A stretch of 64,000 nucleotides of DNA from Pseudomonadales bacterium (lineage in GTDB: Bacteria; Pseudomonadota; Gammaproteobacteria; Pseudomonadales; Azotimanducaceae). The notes under the pieces are model-generated. The model did no database searches, was not told where the DNA came from, and saw nothing but the letters and a program-made list of their open reading frames with translations. Location: contig WTGV01000026.1 of assembly GCA_011525295.1 (NCBI GenBank), positions 151,795-215,794 of the forward strand, read 5' to 3'. Below are positions 26,403 through 36,075 of this stretch, piece after piece (the first letter of the stretch is position 1; every line of letters begins with the position of its first letter). The position numbers and the translations under genes are program-made.

Positions 26403-27479
26403 TCACGCGTTCTGAAACATTTTGCGAGGATCAAACGCGTCACGCACAGCTTCACCAATAAATATCAACAAACTTAGCATGATTGCTAACACAAAAAAGG
26501 AAGTCAGACCCAACCACGGCGCGTGCAAGTTGCTCTTTCCCTGGTCCAGTAATTCACCCAAAGAAGGAGACCCAACTGGTAATCCAAACCCCAAAAAGTC
26601 CAAAGAAGTTAGAGCTGTTATCGAACCGATCATAACGAATGGTAAAAACGTCAGAGTTGCCGTCATTGCATTCGGAAGCACGTGCCTAAACATGATTACA
26701 GAATCGTTAACTCCTAAACTTTTGGCAGCGCGAACATACTCAAAGTTCCGCGTACGTAAAAATTCCGCGCGAACTACTCCAACCAACGACATCCACTCGA
26801 ACAAGAGCAAGAGACCTAACAAGAGCAGGAAACTCGGCTTAAAAATACTGGCAAGAATGATCAGCATGAACAATCGGGGCATGCCGGACCAGATTTCGAT
26901 GAAGCGTTGAAAGAATAGGTCAACCCACCCACCGAAATAGCCTTGCACCGCACCCGCAGCCACACCAATAATTGAGGAAAGCGCGGTGAGTACTATCCCA
27001 AACCACATCGAAATTCGGAAGCCGTATATGACGCGCGCAAGAACGTCCCGCGCTTGGTCGTCGGTACCAAGCAAATTCTCAGCGGTGGGTCTGGAAGGAG
27101 CCGGAGTGTCCAAAGAGAAGTTGGTCGTAGAATACGAAAATCGAATTGGCGGCCACAGCATCCAACCTTTCTCATTGATCATGTCTTTGACTTCTTGTTC
27201 GCGATATTCCGCCTCGGTTTGAAAGAAGCCTCCATAAGTGGTTTCTGGAATTTCTTGTATTACGGGGAAGTACCACTTCCCGTCATAACTGACGATTAGA
27301 GGCTTTTCGTTCGCAATAAACTCCGCAAAGAGCGAGATAACAAACAAGATCGTAAGAATCCAGAAGGACCAGTATCCACGTTTATTTCGTTTAAAGTTCT
27401 GGTAACGCCTTCTGGTGAGCGGGGACGGCTCGAACCGAGCTAGGATGCCGCGCTTACTGGAAACTTCCGGAGTAGCCAT
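26403..27479 (-). CDS. yejE: Peptide ABC transporter permease
   Basis: Inner-membrane permease of the microcin C/oligopeptide importer family. The 358 residues have an N-terminal membrane helix (SFWILTILFVISLFAEFIA) and a periplasmic insert containing PPIRFSYSTTNFSLDTPAPS and LLGTDDQARDVLARVIYGFR, the YejE/OppC pattern. Five more membrane segments follow, with the cytoplasmic EAA loop EYVRAAKSLGVNDSVIMFRHVLPNA. Its ATG overlaps the stop of yejB by one base (TAATG). No ATPase gene follows. Confidence 0.93.
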   Translation of the reverse strand: MATPEVSSKRGILARFEPSPLTRRRYQNFKRNKRGYWSFWILTILFVISLFAEFIANEKPLIVSYDGKWYFPVIQEIPETTYGGFFQTEAEYREQEVKDMINEKGWMLWPPIRFSYSTTNFSLDTPAPSRPTAENLLGTDDQARDVLARVIYGFRISMWFGIVLTALSSIIGVAAGAVQGYFGGWVDLFFQRFIEIWSGMPRLFMLIILASIFKPSFLLLLGLLLLFEWMSLVGVVRAEFLRTRNFEYVRAAKSLGVNDSVIMFRHVLPNAMTATLTFLPFVMIGSITALTSLDFLGFGLPVGSPSLGELLDQGKSNLHAPWLGLTSFFVLAIMLSLLIFIGEAVRDAFDPRKMFQNA

Positions 27480-28585
27480 TAGGTCGCTCTACTCTCAAAG
27501 TCTATTCTCGGATCAACGAATGTGTAGGTTAAGTCCCCTATAAGGTTCATCGTAAGACCCAACAGAGTGAAGAAATAGAGTGTTGCGAACATCACCGGAT
27601 AATCGCGCTTAAGCACCGCCTCAAAACCCAGCAACCCAAGTCCATCGAGCGAGAAAATAATTTCAATCAACAATGAACCAGTAAACAAAATTCCGACGAA
27701 CGCGCCAGGAAACCCAGCGATCACGATCAACATAGCATTTCGAAACACATGGCCGAACAATACCCTGGGTTCTTTGAGCCCCTTGGCACGGGCGGTCATC
27801 ACATATTGTTGGTTGATTTGGTCAATGAAAGAATTTTTGGTGAGAAACGTGAGCGCAGCAAATCCCCCGATCACCATCGCGAACACGGGAAGAATGAGAT
27901 GATGCGCTCGATCCAGAATCTGCCTAAAAAAGGACATTTCTCCGTGATTTTCTGACACAAGCCCCCGCAAGGGGAACCAGTCTAAGAAACTACCTCCCGC
28001 GAACAACACAATCAACATCACAGCAAATATGAAGGCCGGTATCGCATTTCCAATGATCACCACAGAACTAGTCCAAATGTCGAACGGAGAGCCATCCCAA
28101 ATCGCTTTACCGACACCCATAGGTAGTGAAATTAGGTACACGATGATCGTGGTACACAGACCAAGTGAAATTGACACTGGCATCTTGGAGATTACCAAGT
28201 CCACGACCGTCTCATCGCGGAAGTAGCTAGTGCCGAAATCGAACCGTAAGTACTTCCCTATCATGCGAAAGAACCGCTCCCAAAGTGGTTTATCGAACCC
28301 GAACTGCTTTTCGAGTCTGGCGATGAATTCTTCGTCGAGCCCATCCGCGCCACGATACCTTGAATCGCCTCCAGTACCCATCGAACCGCTGGGGTCGCTT
28401 TGAATCTCTCCGGACCCAGCATTGGTGACGTGGGAAGTAACCGACACATCAGGATTGTTGAGCTCCGCAATGATCTGTTCAATGGGACCGCCGGGTGCAA
28501 ACTGAATCACGATGAAATTGATCACCATGATTCCAAAAAGCGTTGGAATGATTAGCAGTAGTCTGCGAACAACATACGCTAGCAT
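27479..28585 (-). CDS. yejB: Peptide ABC transporter permease
   Basis: Second inner-membrane permease, 368 residues. The N-terminal membrane helix is followed by the VNFIVIQFAPGGPIEQII motif typical of DppB/YejB, then by an insert (about residues 45-95) as in YejB proteins, and the EAA loop region QYVMTARAKGLKEPRVLFGHVFRNA. It pairs with yejE for the translocation channel. It sits 69 bases downstream of yejA. Confidence 0.93.
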   Translation of the reverse strand: MLAYVVRRLLLIIPTLFGIMVINFIVIQFAPGGPIEQIIAELNNPDVSVTSHVTNAGSGEIQSDPSGSMGTGGDSRYRGADGLDEEFIARLEKQFGFDKPLWERFFRMIGKYLRFDFGTSYFRDETVVDLVISKMPVSISLGLCTTIIVYLISLPMGVGKAIWDGSPFDIWTSSVVIIGNAIPAFIFAVMLIVLFAGGSFLDWFPLRGLVSENHGEMSFFRQILDRAHHLILPVFAMVIGGFAALTFLTKNSFIDQINQQYVMTARAKGLKEPRVLFGHVFRNAMLIVIAGFPGAFVGILFTGSLLIEIIFSLDGLGLLGFEAVLKRDYPVMFATLYFFTLLGLTMNLIGDLTYTFVDPRIDFESRAT

Positions 28586-28654
28586 TGATAGCTACTCAAC
28601 CAATAATTCGATAAAGATTTCTCTTTGACTTCGCGAAGAACGAACTACTTTACG

Positions 28655-30493
28655 TTAATTCGACGAAGAGCCTCCGATGCGACTCGCTTTTGCTTCATCG
28701 TACCACCAAGTAGAGATTCCAGTGGTGTAGAGTGGTTTAACATCGGGTCTACCAAATTTGTCCCACCAAAGTACGCGATCTGCCCTGATGTGCCAGGTTG
28801 GTAACACGTAATGATGCCAGAGAAGGACTCGGTCGAGCGCTCGACAAACAACAATGAGCTCTTCTCGCGTTTCCGCTGCAACGATTTTTTCGATCAGCTC
28901 ATCAATTACTGGGTTTTTAATACCGACATCGTTTCGACTACCCACTTGATCAGCAGCTTCGGAGCCCCAGTAATTGCGTTGTTCGTTTCCAGGAGAGAGC
29001 GACTGACCAAAGCTTGCGACGATCATGTCATAGTCTTTTTCTTGTGCTCGGTTTAAGAATTGCGCCGGTTCAACAGTTCTTATCGATCCAGAAATTCCTA
29101 CACGTGAAAGATTCTGAATGAATGGAGAAATAATTCTCTCAAATCCAGGAGAACCCAAAAGAAACTCGATTTCCAATACTTCGCCAGTTTCCTCGTGCGT
29201 GAGTTTGTTGTCTTGAATCTTCCAACCGGCTTCTTCCAGCAAAACAACCGCCTTCTGGAGATTTGATCTAATATTTCCACTCCCATCCGTGACGGGCAAA
29301 GTGTATTCTTGCGTGAAAACCTCTTCAGGAAGCTGATCTTTGTATGGGTTCAAGATTGCTAATTCTTCCTCGGATGGAAGACCGCTCGAAGCCATTTCGG
29401 AGTTTTCAAAGTAACTGGTGCTGCGCGTATATTGGCCGTAAAACAGCTTCTGATTAGACCATTCGAAGTCGAAGCAGTACGCAAGTGCGCGCCGAACGCG
29501 AGGGTCTTGAAATTTCGTCCTACGAATATTGAATACAAACGCTTGCATTCCTGCGGGGCGACCATGACCCAACATTTCCTTCTTCACCATGCCTTCGGTC
29601 AACGCTGGAAAATCGTACGCGGTTGCCCACTTTAGACTGTTATTTTCCGGCCGATAGTCATACTCCCCAGACTTGAAGGCTTCAACAGCTACTTCATTGT
29701 CGCGGTAATAATCCCATCGAATGAAGTCAAAATTATTTTGCCCTACATTGACAGGTAACTGTTCGCCCCAGTAATTCTCGTCTCGCTCCAGTACAACGTA
29801 GCGACCTGGTTCTAATTCGGAGATTTTGTAAGGACCGCTTGACACAATGGGTTCGAGCGTAGTTTGCTCAAAGTCTCTATCTTCCCAATAAGCCTTGGAA
29901 AACACTTCAATCTGGCCGACTATTTGTGGTAGTTCGCGATTCGGTGGTCCATCAAACTCAAACTTAATTGTGTTTGGATCGATGACGACTACATTTGCTA
30001 CATTTTCGTAATAGTGCTGGAAATTGGGTCGCGCCTTCTCAATCAATGTATAGAAACTAAATTCAACATCTTCGGCAGTCACTGGAGTTCCATCGCTAAA
30101 GCGGGCTTCTGGACGTAAGTGAAAGATTGCAAAAGAAAGGTCTTCTGCAACTTCCAGCGATTCAGCGATCAAACCATACTGTGAAAGAACGTCGTCTTCA
30201 GCACTAACCATCAATGGCTCGAAAACAAATCCACCCCGTAGTCCTACCGCAGGGTCTCCTTTAACCGTGAAAGGGTTTAACGTATCAAAGCCCCCGATCC
30301 AAAACCGCTTTAACGTTCCACCTTTAGGTGCGTTGGGATTTACATACTCGAAGTGTTCAAACCCAGGACCATATTTGGGAAAATCGGCTAGCGTCGTCGA
30401 ATGGCTCCGCGTAGTCTGAACTTCGTCACTCAATCCGACAAAACAAATGGCAACTGCGACAGCGAGAATGAGTGTATTTCTTACAATTTTCAT
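28655..30493 (-). CDS. yejA: Extracellular solute-binding protein for peptides
   Basis: Periplasmic SBP_bac_5 (cluster C) receptor, 612 residues. It has a signal peptide (TLILAVAVAICFVGL core), then the YejA-type opening FPKYGPGFEHFEYVNPNAPKGGTLKRF. Other motifs are the LHHRP-like VAEDLSFAIFHLRPEARFSDGTPVTAEDV and DEVAVEAFKSGEYDYRPEN near the middle. AGAGGAG lies upstream of the ATG. It is the first gene of yejA-yejB-yejE. Confidence 0.93.
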   Translation of the reverse strand: MKIVRNTLILAVAVAICFVGLSDEVQTTRSHSTTLADFPKYGPGFEHFEYVNPNAPKGGTLKRFWIGGFDTLNPFTVKGDPAVGLRGGFVFEPLMVSAEDDVLSQYGLIAESLEVAEDLSFAIFHLRPEARFSDGTPVTAEDVEFSFYTLIEKARPNFQHYYENVANVVVIDPNTIKFEFDGPPNRELPQIVGQIEVFSKAYWEDRDFEQTTLEPIVSSGPYKISELEPGRYVVLERDENYWGEQLPVNVGQNNFDFIRWDYYRDNEVAVEAFKSGEYDYRPENNSLKWATAYDFPALTEGMVKKEMLGHGRPAGMQAFVFNIRRTKFQDPRVRRALAYCFDFEWSNQKLFYGQYTRSTSYFENSEMASSGLPSEEELAILNPYKDQLPEEVFTQEYTLPVTDGSGNIRSNLQKAVVLLEEAGWKIQDNKLTHEETGEVLEIEFLLGSPGFERIISPFIQNLSRVGISGSIRTVEPAQFLNRAQEKDYDMIVASFGQSLSPGNEQRNYWGSEAADQVGSRNDVGIKNPVIDELIEKIVAAETREELIVVCRALDRVLLWHHYVLPTWHIRADRVLWWDKFGRPDVKPLYTTGISTWWYDEAKASRIGGSSSN

Positions 30494-30675
30494 AGTAGCG
30501 TGACTCCTCTTAGCAGGTCGTGTAACGGGTCTCGAAAGGACATCGGTCCGTCAGCTTTCTCTCAGGTGTCAAACCATGTGTTTGACATTCTACATTGTAA
30601 AGTATATCTGCACTCAAAAAAACGAAGTACGTACTAAACTCATCAAATTTCCGCGCAACGATTGAGCTTGGTGTT

Positions 30676-31356
30676 TCAACTATCGCTCAATGATGTTGCA
30701 TCAAGTGGAGGTAAATTTCGTACGCGCCGAATGTTTGCCTGCAACTCCGGAATTGCTCTGTTGAGAATACCGTCGTGCGCTCTTCGATTCATTTCGAAAA
30801 TTTCTGTGACAAGGCTAGGATACCAGTGCCAATGCTCAAGTAACTGACCGTCTTCAGTGTAACAGCACTCCTCGCGATGAGCTAGCGTGGGTAATAGCGC
30901 ATTGGATTTTTCGTTGAACGATTCAACCTGTGCCGCCAAGAATGCCAAACCGAAACTCCCATCAATAATTTGTTGCACTATTCGAGCATCTAGAGCCTCG
31001 AAGTGTCGGCTGTTGAAAGCCGCGTCGCGCAACGATCCTGTATATACGAAGAATAAATCACTGGGAGGAATGCGAGGACGTTTTCCTTGAGCGATTTCTT
31101 CTACAACCTGCACATGTTTAGCCAGCTTTACTTTCTCCATTTCAAGCATCTCAGCTAGGGTGGCGAGCTCAATTGCAAAGTTCTCGTAGTGTTGTACTCG
31201 TATGTCGCGTTCTCTTTGTTCTTCTTGGTAATCTGCCAGTAAGAAAGCCAGGTACACGCCCAGAAATACGACAACAATTTCGAACAGGTATTTGAACACC
31301 TCTAAGTTCATGACTTTACTAACTAGTGCCAGTACGGACGCGAGAAACGCTTTCAT
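30676..31356 (-). CDS. Membrane-anchored protein, DUF6090-like, function unknown
   Basis: 226 residues. One hydrophobic helix (about 17-40: FKYLFEIVVVFLGVYLAFLLAD) is followed directly by the charged YQEEQRERDIRVQHYENF helix. This is the arrangement of DUF6090-like proteins, where a membrane segment ending in a short polar motif precedes a cytoplasmic helical domain. The rest is predicted alpha-helical, with no catalytic motif I recognise. It stands alone, 182 bases upstream of yejA on the same strand. Confidence 0.6.
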   Translation of the reverse strand: MKAFLASVLALVSKVMNLEVFKYLFEIVVVFLGVYLAFLLADYQEEQRERDIRVQHYENFAIELATLAEMLEMEKVKLAKHVQVVEEIAQGKRPRIPPSDLFFVYTGSLRDAAFNSRHFEALDARIVQQIIDGSFGLAFLAAQVESFNEKSNALLPTLAHREECCYTEDGQLLEHWHWYPSLVTEIFEMNRRAHDGILNRAIPELQANIRRVRNLPPLDATSLSDS

Positions 31357-31714
31357 GGGAATGCTCCAGTTAAACTAATAATTCCTATTCTATCAACCGA
31401 ATCGGTCGAACTGAGCTTGGCGCGCCGGTTGCTTAGACAAGGGTGTGGTGTTGCCCAAATTTGCGCTTAAATTGGTCAGAATGAAACTCTTCCAATCTAC
31501 TCAAAACGTGACATCTTTGTATCTGGTGGAGAAATCGGAAAGGAGGAATTGAGTACTCTTCGAAATGAGACTTCTTACAACGGACCTACGCTAGTTCGAA
31601 ATGAATGGACCAGGCGTTCAATTGCGGACGTCAGCCCAACAGTCAAAGTCCGTATTGCCTACTCTAGAATATTGAGCTACCAATAACACAATCTCTTTTA
31701 TAGGAGGCATTGCC
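31357..31714. other. Intergenic region, no gene recognised
   Basis: A 358-base stretch between two divergent genes. A 46-codon frame opening with TTG at about 31549 follows AAGGAGG, but the spacing of two bases is too short for a normal ribosome binding site and the translation shows no family. The right end holds the AGGAGG of the next gene (31702-31707). Confidence 0.4.
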
Positions 31715-31984
31715 ATGGACGACCTTACCAACAGACAGCTACAGGAGTATCTCGACGAACGGAAATCTCTCTCAGCAGCTTACATACTTTGGGACATGCT
31801 AGGACCTTTTGGAGCACACAGGTTCTACCTCGAGAAAACAGGGTCGGCCGTCGCGATGTTAATACTTACGTTGACGGTGATCGGAATCATCGTCACCTTG
31901 ATTTGGTGGATCGTCGACGCGGTTCTCACTGTAGGAATGGTGAAAGACATGAACAAGGATGTCCTATACGACATTACAGGCTGA
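31715..31984 (+). CDS. TM2 domain-containing membrane protein
   Basis: A small inner-membrane protein of 89 residues. A TM2 domain with two membrane helices covers about residues 22-75: SAAYILWDMLGPFGAHRFYLEKTGSA is the first helix and the conserved GAHRFYL turn, and the second helix is followed by WWIVDAVLTVGMV. The short hydrophilic N-terminus (NRQLQEYLDERKS) may face the cytoplasm. AGGAGG sits seven bases before the ATG. TM2 proteins are common, but their bacterial role is unknown. Confidence 0.85.
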   Translation: MDDLTNRQLQEYLDERKSLSAAYILWDMLGPFGAHRFYLEKTGSAVAMLILTLTVIGIIVTLIWWIVDAVLTVGMVKDMNKDVLYDITG

Positions 31985-32130
31985 GCTAGACTTGGATACG
32001 GATGAAGTGGATTTAACGTTTGAATGAACGTGTCCGACCCATCTTTGCCGATTCACTGAACTTCAAAACATAATCGACACGAGATAGATCAGGCGAAACT
32101 AACTAGCGATCTATAGAACTCTTTCTCGAT

Positions 32131-33321
32131 CTATCTGTAGGTCTTGGAAAAGGGATCAACTCGTGATAGCAAATATTGCCGAAATGAAGGGATCGGAATA
32201 GAGTAAAACGAATGCTCCTCGACCTTCAAACACCCACTTTCGATCATGCGAAGTAGTGCTTTTCCTTTGTCGATGTCCACCATGCCGTCCTCTTCGACCG
32301 AGTTTAGGATCTTTATGATGTCCGCCGATGATGCAATGTTGAAACTTTCACTCTTTCGTTCATCCAAAAGCTTCGCGATTCTGTGCATCACAACTCCGGC
32401 ATTGAGAAATCCCAACGCTTCAATCCTACCGGAGTAATAGGCGTTTCGTTTGTGTTTTGCAAGTTTGTCTACTTGAATCCAATCTTCCTCTGAGCCGAAG
32501 TTTATTCCTCGCTCTAATATCACCGCCTTCAGAGCGGAAAGATGTGATTGCAAGTGGCAGGGAAAACCCTGCGAAGAAGTAGCTAGGTCTTGGACCTTCA
32601 AATCGACCAAGTCCTGACCTGGTCCATTTACATCAACACCCCAAACGTTCAACATTTGTCCTATCGCTGTTTCACATTCCGATTGATCTAGCAAGTCTAT
32701 GTCAAATACTTCACCCAATCGAGAGAGACCGCGTTTTTGTAAAACCGAATAAGAGTTTTGTAACCCAGCACAAACGACCATAATTGGAAGGTCTGGAGTT
32801 CCTGTATGAAAGGTACTGAGGATATCAACTTGTGATTGTTGTAGTTTCTGGACCTCGTCGACAGTAACTATGATCGGTTGTTTATGCTTGCTTTGTACGA
32901 GTTGATCAAGACCTGCGGTCAAGTCTTCAAATTTCTGATCTCGCGCAATATTTGTTTTCAATCCAAGCACGCTAACTTCAACATCGGTCCATCGAACTTT
33001 GGTTTGACGAAGCCGAAGAGCGGTTCGCAGAAGTGTAAGTACTCGGCTTTCGGTTAAATCTTCAGTGTGTAGTCGCAGCCATAGAGCTTCACCAGATTCT
33101 TCTTTCTCTCGCGCAAATTTCTCGATCAGCTGAGTCTTACCTATACCAGGTATTCCGGAGACGAGGACTAACCCAGACGAGCCTTGACTACGATTGGAGA
33201 TGACATTGAAATGATTTTCCAACCCACGAAGTTCTCGCTGTCGTCCGACAAATACGTAGGGAAGATCCCGTTCCGGACGCAAAATTTGCGATTCTATACT
33301 GTCGAATAGCTTAAATTTCAT
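32131..33321 (-). CDS. AAA/STAND-type ATPase, function unknown
   Basis: 396 residues. An N-terminal P-loop domain starts YVFVGRQRELRGLENHF, as in ORC/AAA_16-type ATPases. Walker A is GIPGIGKT at 56-63, Walker B is IIVTVDEVQKL near 150-160 and a sensor-like MVVCAGLQNS follows near 180. The C-terminal half (about 260-396) is helical, perhaps a winged-helix sensor; I do not recognise a fused effector. No ribosome binding site precedes the ATG, and a TATAAT sits nine bases upstream, so the mRNA is probably leaderless. Related ATPases occur in phage, plasmid and defence loci, but no effector gene is adjacent on this strand. Confidence 0.75.
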   Translation of the reverse strand: MKFKLFDSIESQILRPERDLPYVFVGRQRELRGLENHFNVISNRSQGSSGLVLVSGIPGIGKTQLIEKFAREKEESGEALWLRLHTEDLTESRVLTLLRTALRLRQTKVRWTDVEVSVLGLKTNIARDQKFEDLTAGLDQLVQSKHKQPIIVTVDEVQKLQQSQVDILSTFHTGTPDLPIMVVCAGLQNSYSVLQKRGLSRLGEVFDIDLLDQSECETAIGQMLNVWGVDVNGPGQDLVDLKVQDLATSSQGFPCHLQSHLSALKAVILERGINFGSEEDWIQVDKLAKHKRNAYYSGRIEALGFLNAGVVMHRIAKLLDERKSESFNIASSADIIKILNSVEEDGMVDIDKGKALLRMIESGCLKVEEHSFYSIPIPSFRQYLLSRVDPFSKTYR

Positions 33322-33330
33322 ACTAATAGT

Positions 33331-33336
33331 ATTATA
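33331..33336 (-). promoter_or_regulatory. -10 box implying a leaderless transcript for the ATPase gene
   Basis: A perfect TATAAT (minus strand) lies nine bases before the ATG at 33321. Transcription normally starts about six to eight bases after the -10 hexamer, so the RNA would begin within about three bases of the start codon. The -35 region (around 33353-33358, TTACAG) is weak. Confidence 0.5.
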
Positions 33337-33489
33337 CTAATTCACACCTATTCTGTAATCATAGAGTACTCCTGGAGTCCCTTTTATTTAGATAGAAAGT
33401 AAACATTCCCTACAGTTCAATAAGCTTGTTGAATTCCTGCAGAGAGGCTCAGATTCTTATAAAAAGTGTCCTTGACTGAACACACCAAG

Positions 33490-35646
33490 TTAGTCTTGCG
33501 TGATGTCAATGATCAGTTTGTACTCGGACTTCTCCGAAACGGATCCCTCAACAAACAGGTAGTAAGTTCCTACTTCTACATCACCTGCTAGAGTGAAATT
33601 TGAGTTGTCTTCATCAGCATCGTCGTTCTCGAACAAGTCAAAGCCAGAGTAGTCGGTTAGCCGACCGGACGTGTCCGTGTCCCCTTCGGTGTAGACTGTG
33701 ATCGTGGCGTTATACCACAACGTGATTTCAAACACATCAATGTCGGTTGGGATTTCAAGATGACCAACCGTGGAATATTGCCAAGCGCGAGCGCTCGAAG
33801 ACACCGTTGTTGCCGTGTATCGGGTGTCTCCGTGATCATCGTTCTCCTCAAACTCTACATGCAGAGTGTAGTCTCCTGTCGAATTAGAATACCCCTCCAC
33901 GCGAATGTAATAGACTCCGGGTTCGACGTCAGCTGTCAGCGAAAAATTTGAACTTTCCCCGCTATCGTCGTCAGAAATATCGACGCCTAATTCGTCTGAT
34001 GTTAATTGCCCAGTGGTATCAAGGGAACCCGATGTGTACACTCCGATTGTTCCTCTGCGATCGACTACTACTTCGAAGTAATCCACGTCATCGGCATCTT
34101 CGATTTCTCCTTCAGTGGAGGATATAAGATCAATTTCGGTTGCAGTTTCAGGCGAATCACCGTGGTCGTCAATGCTGATCGGTGGCGGTGGAACTGGGTC
34201 GAACCAAGTAACGATGTAATCATAGAAGTGCCGAAATTCACCGAAGTAAGCCGAAGAGTTTTCACACTCTTCGTCGGACGCAGAGAGAACACCAACGAAG
34301 AGAGTGTCGTTGACATCTTGGTTGAAAATCCTCAATCCTGAGCCACTACTACCACCTTCTGCAGCACCATTGTCCATTCTCACTTCTATTGCATCTGAGA
34401 GCAGAAAACAGTTCTCATCTGCGTCACAAACATTGACGTTAAAGTTGCCCTGAGTAGTGCCTGAGAAGAATTTCTTGTGATCACCGGCTGGATGATGTCC
34501 GCCCGAGCCTGTGGTGTTAGCATTGACATCGGTTGCCCACCACCCTGAAAATGACACGCCGCCGGGAGGGTCCGCATGTAAACGGATCAAACTTTGATCA
34601 TAGGACTCCACAGTTTCTAGCAGATCAGACCCACCAAACGTTAAGGTGAAATCCGACGAAGTTGCACTACCAGAACAGCTTGCGGCTTGATAATTCCACC
34701 ATGCGATGACGGATGAGGCTTCTTCTGTAGTCGACATACAATGCGCGGCAGTAATAACGTAAGGTATGTAGACATCTTCGCCATCTCCGGATACATTCAT
34801 TAGGGTGCCGGAACAAGTGTAACTTGATCCACCTGATTCAAAGGTAACTTTCAGCGTCGTTCTGGCACTACTGTCAGAAATCACACCATCGTCAATCGCG
34901 CATTGAACGTCTTCATGGTTGGTACACTCCAAGGCATTAGGAACCACCAAGTTTGGAGCTTTGAAGCGATGCGCGATATTGAGTAGTTCTAGCTCTACAT
35001 CTTGCTTCATGTTTGCCTTCGGTAAGCGTATTTCAATCCCGAGCCAATCACTTGACGCTTGTGGCGACCAGTAGAGTTCTTCGTCAAAACCTTTCTTCGG
35101 TGCGGTGAAGCTGTAAATTACGTCATTCTTACCATTGCGATCCCTTCCATAAAAGTTCACGATGGCGTCACCCGGTAGCTTGAGACGGGTGGAAAATCGA
35201 ATGGATGCCGCTTGTGGAGATCGAACACGAACATAAGCTACAACGCCATCGCCGTCTTGTTTCCAAGATAGTTTGTGGCTTAGATCACCTAAGTGAAGGT
35301 AGGGTACGTCTCGATGAATACCAAACTTTTGAGGTCCGTGTGTTGCAGGAGTGTCAATTTCTCTACGTTCACGAGTAGACAGGTTTGGTAGGGTCACCTT
35401 GTACTCGAACGGACTCGGATTCGTAAAGACCAAATCCACATCCTGTTGTACAGTATTAGTGCCGTTATCGGGCATGACTGCACCAACATCCATGACTTTG
35501 CCGCTAGTTGCAGCATTTGCTATGGAACTAAAGGCAACTACGATGAGTAGAACAATTCCTTTTATGACTAAGAGCGTACGACCGCCAAAAGTTCTAATAG
35601 TTGGACTCTTTACCGGTTTATTCAACTCACCAACCCAATACTTCAA
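33490..35646 (-). CDS. Secreted trypsin-fold serine protease (lysyl-endopeptidase-like) with two PPC domains
   Basis: 718 residues with a TTG start, the only usable start before the signal-peptide core (GIVLLIVVAFSSIANAA). A beta-rich propeptide region (about 45-240) precedes a chymotrypsin-fold protease like Achromobacter lysyl endopeptidase. Catalytic His302 is in YVITAAHC, Asp is in ESYDQSLIRL (about residue 355) and Ser434 is in EGGSSGSGLRIF. Two bacterial pre-peptidase C-terminal domains (about 500-610 and 610-718) each begin DDHGD and end in YYIRVEGY or YYLFVEGS; these are normally removed after export. The gene starts 27 bases after the small Cache-like gene, so the two form an operon. 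Confidence 0.88.
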   Translation of the reverse strand: MKYWVGELNKPVKSPTIRTFGGRTLLVIKGIVLLIVVAFSSIANAATSGKVMDVGAVMPDNGTNTVQQDVDLVFTNPSPFEYKVTLPNLSTRERREIDTPATHGPQKFGIHRDVPYLHLGDLSHKLSWKQDGDGVVAYVRVRSPQAASIRFSTRLKLPGDAIVNFYGRDRNGKNDVIYSFTAPKKGFDEELYWSPQASSDWLGIEIRLPKANMKQDVELELLNIAHRFKAPNLVVPNALECTNHEDVQCAIDDGVISDSSARTTLKVTFESGGSSYTCSGTLMNVSGDGEDVYIPYVITAAHCMSTTEEASSVIAWWNYQAASCSGSATSSDFTLTFGGSDLLETVESYDQSLIRLHADPPGGVSFSGWWATDVNANTTGSGGHHPAGDHKKFFSGTTQGNFNVNVCDADENCFLLSDAIEVRMDNGAAEGGSSGSGLRIFNQDVNDTLFVGVLSASDEECENSSAYFGEFRHFYDYIVTWFDPVPPPPISIDDHGDSPETATEIDLISSTEGEIEDADDVDYFEVVVDRRGTIGVYTSGSLDTTGQLTSDELGVDISDDDSGESSNFSLTADVEPGVYYIRVEGYSNSTGDYTLHVEFEENDDHGDTRYTATTVSSSARAWQYSTVGHLEIPTDIDVFEITLWYNATITVYTEGDTDTSGRLTDYSGFDLFENDDADEDNSNFTLAGDVEVGTYYLFVEGSVSEKSEYKLIIDITQD

Positions 35647-35673
35647 CGTTTGTCGCAGTCCTTTTTGTTTGAA

Positions 35674-36075
35674 TTACGCGTCTGTCCCCGAAATGCCAAT
35701 CTGTACGACTCGTGTTTGATCGACACCGCGGACAGCAACGTATTTGAAGGATTGATGATCGTAGGTGCGATTCATGAACGGTTGGACTACGACACTTGCG
35801 TCTTCAGTCAGTAACTGTGCAAAAGCCGCCGCTTGTTCGTTCCCGCTAGGATCAGTACCAAAAGAAAATTCAATATCGGGTACATTGGTGTATACGACTT
35901 GTCCCGTTTCATCGGAAATCCAAAATTCCGATATTGCAGTCTTGTTCGCGATTTCGCAAAGCAGATCGTTAATTTGATCAGTACTGTATCCAGCTTTCAA
36001 TGCAACATCCAACAGGTGTGCCGTTAGGGTTGCTTCCGCGATCATGTGGTCGTTCAATATAGCATCTGAGTTCAT
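35674..36075 (-). CDS. Small protein with a Cache/sensor-like fold, function unknown
   Basis: 133 residues with no signal peptide or membrane helix. The pattern ISEFWISDETGQVVYTNVPDIEF, then VQPFMNRTYDHQSFKYVAVRG, VDQTRVVQIGIS, resembles the paired strands of single Cache sensor domains, which usually sit outside the cell on receptors; here the domain stands alone. GGAG precedes the ATG by about nine bases. It is directly upstream of the serine protease and probably co-transcribed. A link between sensing and protease production is inference. Confidence 0.55.
   Translation of the reverse strand: MNSDAILNDHMIAEATLTAHLLDVALKAGYSTDQINDLLCEIANKTAISEFWISDETGQVVYTNVPDIEFSFGTDPSGNEQAAAFAQLLTEDASVVVQPFMNRTYDHQSFKYVAVRGVDQTRVVQIGISGTDA

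Noticed and set aside
31549..31686. 46-codon plus frame after AAGGAGG
   Set aside because: The ribosome binding site is only two bases from the TTG and the sequence matches nothing I know.
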